DNA from: Roseivirga sp. 4D4
GTDB lineage: Bacteria; Bacteroidota; Bacteroidia; Cytophagales; Cyclobacteriaceae
Direction: 5' to 3'
Assembly: GCF_001747095.1 (NCBI RefSeq)
Contig: NZ_MDGP01000001.1
Coordinates: 1,223,001-1,287,000 of the forward strand
Length of the DNA: 64,000 nt
Shown: positions 62,110-64,000 of the stretch, in pieces
How positions within the stretch are numbered: position 1 is the stretch's first letter
How the letters are laid out: every line of letters begins with the position of its first letter
Made by a program: the position numbers and the translations under genes
Notes under the pieces: model-generated
The model's database searches: none
Told to the model about the DNA's origin: nothing
What the model saw: the letters and a program-made list of their open reading frames with translations, nothing else

Positions 62110-62646
62110 TTATTTGACGGTCAAATACTTTGATAATATCTTTTCAACGGCCTTTTTGATTCTTTCCTCCGGGTTCTCTGGGGGAACATCCGATAAGGTT
62201 TTGGTACCTACCCCCTGCCACACCAATTGCTCTTTTTTGGTATCTACAAAATGGATGACCAAAGCGCCCTTCTTATAACTATAGGAAGCCATGTCATAGT
62301 CAGGCCAGTAGTTGAAACCAAATGGGTAGTAGTCATGGACCATATAGTCCATCTTCTGATCGATGGTGATGTGAAAGTCAACCAAAATATCGGGTGCCAG
62401 ATCGAATCTCTTGAAACCAATGGAAGCCATTTCTGCTTCAATAGCATCTCTGATCCGCTTTCTATTCAGCTCATTATCATACATAGGGTGACTCTTACCA
62501 ACAGGTTCTTGCTCCCTGGCCCAGGCAAAAGTCTTATAAGTGCTAAAGTCAGCTGCTTTATCATAATCTGATGAAACATACAGCTTCTGAGAACAGCTCA
62601 ACTGAAGGAAAACTATTATTAGTACTACGAATTTTCTCATTGACAT
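62110..62646 (-). CDS. DUF4136 lipoprotein
   Basis: The 178-residue protein has a lipobox LSC (C18) and the DUF4136 pattern: SSDYDKAADFSTYKTFAW at the start, RIRDAIEAEMASIGFKR, LVDFHITI, LVIHFVDTKKEQLVWQGVGTKTL and a C-terminal RIKKAVEKILSKY. Envelope protein of unknown function, often stress-induced. It is co-transcribed with the cNMP-binding protein and divergent from the M50 protease; a hairpin in the leader (62647-62678) abuts its start. Confidence 0.9.
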   Translation of the reverse strand: MSMRKFVVLIIVFLQLSCSQKLYVSSDYDKAADFSTYKTFAWAREQEPVGKSHPMYDNELNRKRIRDAIEAEMASIGFKRFDLAPDILVDFHITIDQKMDYMVHDYYPFGFNYWPDYDMASYSYKKGALVIHFVDTKKEQLVWQGVGTKTLSDVPPENPEERIKKAVEKILSKYLTVK

Positions 62647-62678
62647 AGGTTTTGTGTTTTGAACACTTCTACAAACCT
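62647..62678 (-). promoter_or_regulatory. leader hairpin abutting the DUF4136 start
   Basis: On the transcribed strand an AGGTTTGT arm pairs with ACAAAACCT with one bulge, and an inner GTGTT/AACAC stem closes a CAAA loop, ending directly at the ATG. It may affect translation of the DUF4136 lipoprotein. Confidence 0.4.
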
Positions 62679-62701
62679 AATGTGCAGAGCAAGCCTAAGT
62701 T

Positions 62702-62715
62702 ATGATAGCCATCAA
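62702..62715. promoter_or_regulatory. FNR-box-like site between DUF4136 and M50 genes
   Basis: ATGATAGCCATCAA differs from the TTGAT-N4-ATCAA consensus only at the first base. It lies in the divergent promoter region, 56 bp before the DUF4136 start and 125 bp before the protease start. A Crp/Fnr factor is encoded 3 kb away. Confidence 0.5.
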
Positions 62716-62840
62716 CAGCGGTAATGACTTTGATCAGTGGAAAGAAAGTGGACAATTCCGAATATAAATCAACATACTAGATGACCTGTATCATTCTGTT
62801 TTTAAGGGATTGTGCCCTACTTGAATAAAAAATAAGCGGA

Positions 62841-63956
62841 ATGAAAGGCTCTTTATTTTTAGGTCAATTTGCCCAAATCAAAGTTTATGTTCACTGGACA
62901 TTCTTCATCCTGTTTGCCTTTATTATCTATTCGGGAGTTTCCGCTGGCCAATCGGTTGATGCCATTGCCTGGCACCTACTCTTCCTAATCACAATTTTTG
63001 GTTGCGTTATACTACATGAGTTTGGTCACGCCCTGACAGGGAGAAGATATGGTTTTAAGACCAAGGATATCATTCTCTTACCCATCGGGGGACTCGCAAG
63101 ATTTGAAAAGCTTCCAGAAAACCCTATTCAAGAGTTTGTTGTGGCCATCGCTGGGCCCATGGTCAATTTTGCCATCGCATTTGTGCTGTACTTTATTACC
63201 CAACCCAGTGCACACATGATCCTGAACCTTGATTTGAGTTCAATCAATCAGGAGAATTTTGTGACACTCATTTGGATAGTCAATCTTTCTTTGGGTCTCT
63301 TTAACTTAATACCGGCTTTTCCAATGGATGGTGGCAGAATTTTTAGAGCCATCTTATCTATGTTTCAACCCAGAGAAAAGGCCACAAAGAATGCTGCCCG
63401 GCTGGGGTTATTATTGGCGTTAGGGTTTATCGTTTTGGGTCTCTATTACAATCCGTTCCTCATTTTCATTGGAGGATTTATTATCCTATCAGCCTCTTCG
63501 GAATCTTCCATAGTCAGCGCTCAGGCCTTATTGGAGGGTCATAAAGCAGGAGACATTGTAATGCACAACTTCTCATCCCTTAATCACGACCTATCCATCG
63601 CACAAGCCTCTGAGGCTGTGCTTGATAGACAGTCAACACATTTTGTAATTTATTCAGATAGCAAAGAGGTCGTGGGTACCGTCAATAGAGACCAAATTAT
63701 TAAGTCATTGAAAGTGATGGATCACAAGACCACGCTTTCATCTATCATGAATCCCGTATTAGAACACATTCCTGCTGAAACCTCCCTTAAGGAGCTCTAT
63801 ACGAGTCAAATACTTCGTAATAATGTAATGGTACCTGTTACTGAAAATGGTGAAGTGGTTGGAGTGATCAACCTGGAAAACATTCTGGAGTTTTTGGCTA
63901 TAAAACAGGCTACTCCTCAATGGAAGTCCATTTTACAACGTCACAAGCCTACCTAA
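62841..63956 (+). CDS. M50-family site-2-type protease with CBS domains
   Basis: The 371-residue membrane protein has the zinc motif H59-E-F-G-H63 in the second span and the third ligand D163 in NLIPAFPMDGGR, with about 6 spans. Residues about 235-355 form a CBS pair (ADxVMHNFS-like start, THFVIYSDSKEVVGTVNRDQI and VMVPVTENGEVVGVINLENI), which may bind adenine nucleotides and regulate the protease. Such M50-CBS proteins cleave membrane-bound factors. It is divergent from DUF4136 over the FNR-box-like site, so anaerobic or redox regulation is plausible. Confidence 0.93.
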   Translation: MKGSLFLGQFAQIKVYVHWTFFILFAFIIYSGVSAGQSVDAIAWHLLFLITIFGCVILHEFGHALTGRRYGFKTKDIILLPIGGLARFEKLPENPIQEFVVAIAGPMVNFAIAFVLYFITQPSAHMILNLDLSSINQENFVTLIWIVNLSLGLFNLIPAFPMDGGRIFRAILSMFQPREKATKNAARLGLLLALGFIVLGLYYNPFLIFIGGFIILSASSESSIVSAQALLEGHKAGDIVMHNFSSLNHDLSIAQASEAVLDRQSTHFVIYSDSKEVVGTVNRDQIIKSLKVMDHKTTLSSIMNPVLEHIPAETSLKELYTSQILRNNVMVPVTENGEVVGVINLENILEFLAIKQATPQWKSILQRHKPT

Positions 63957-64000
63957 AACTTGGAAGGTTCTCAAATTCGCTGGCTTGTTCCGGGTCTAAT

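Noticed and set aside
1..64000. CRISPR arrays, tRNA or rRNA genes, transposases, prophage genes
   Set aside because: I looked for regular spaced repeats, tRNA cloverleaf patterns with TTCRA loops and integrase/transposase motifs and found none that held up.

Overview
The window looks like a chromosomal segment from a marine-type member of the Bacteroidota, most likely order Cytophagales (Roseivirga/Fulvivirga/Reichenbachiella-like). This is inferred from the gene families and not from a marker gene: large MacB/FtsX-type permeases with no ATPase beside them, SprB-type repeats, a DUF5777-type beta-barrel protein, a bacterial GPP34 protein, Tat-tagged Gfo/Idh/MocA proteins, mostly weak Shine-Dalgarno sequences and occasional TAnnTTTG promoter elements. 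Base composition is moderately AT-rich throughout. I see no rRNA, tRNA, CRISPR array, insertion sequence, phage or plasmid genes.

Layout. 1-7.6 kb: two tandem orphan ABC permeases, divergent from a sigma-54 activator / secreted protein / NtrY-like histidine kinase operon, then a convergent NHL-type lipoprotein. 7.9-13.8 kb: secreted or periplasmic hydrolases (M61 peptidase, DUF885 zincin, alpha/beta hydrolase), a Tat-tagged oxidoreductase and a 47-residue membrane protein. 13.8-16.2 kb: an NSS-family Na+ symporter coupled to a 2-oxoglutarate oxygenase, preceded by a strongly folded leader. 16.3-20.9 kb: an operon for a cytochrome-like SprB lipoprotein, an OB-fold protein, YceI and a DUF5777 beta-barrel, next to an unusual regulator that fuses an alpha/beta hydrolase, a dead nucleotide-cyclase domain and an AraC HTH. 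21-27.6 kb: housekeeping and repair genes (DUF456, HEAT-like, MsrA, MazG-like, MsrB, methyltransferase-like, exonuclease/GIY-YIG, ATP-cone/endonuclease). 27.6-32 kb: a PIG-L deacetylase / 45-residue membrane protein / SSS symporter operon whose three genes overlap by ATGA. 32-34 kb: lipoprotein, YebC and a secreted HIT protein. 34-38 kb: leuA-leuC-leuD-leuB. 38-47.6 kb: a helical-repeat protein, a PadR-controlled permease, GPP34, a membrane AraC regulator, VOC and SRPBCC proteins and a GH109-like enzyme. 47.6-52.6 kb: ilvD-ilvB-ilvN-ilvC. 52.9-56.7 kb: a TIM-barrel isomerase / GMC dehydrogenase / gluconate-2-dehydrogenase-subunit-3 / rhodanese operon that may make 3-keto-sugars. 57-64 kb: a stress or redox island (PepSY-like protein, cation antiporter, FMN-binding protein, Crp/Fnr regulator, NarL two-component pair, stand-alone cNMP-binding protein, DUF4136 lipoprotein, M50-CBS protease).

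How it fits together. The leu and ilv blocks make a complete valine/leucine end pathway apart from the aminotransferase, and together with the absent threonine dehydratase would serve isoleucine. The 57-64 kb block puts a Crp/Fnr factor, a NarL-type two-component system and an FNR-box-like site close together. The most unusual items are the hydrolase/pseudo-cyclase/AraC regulator with direct repeats upstream of its neighbour operon, the nested hairpin abutting the TTG start of the NSS transporter, the microprotein-coupled symporter, and several palindromic operators (PadR, GH109 promoter). Function calls rest on motif recognition by eye. No database search was run.
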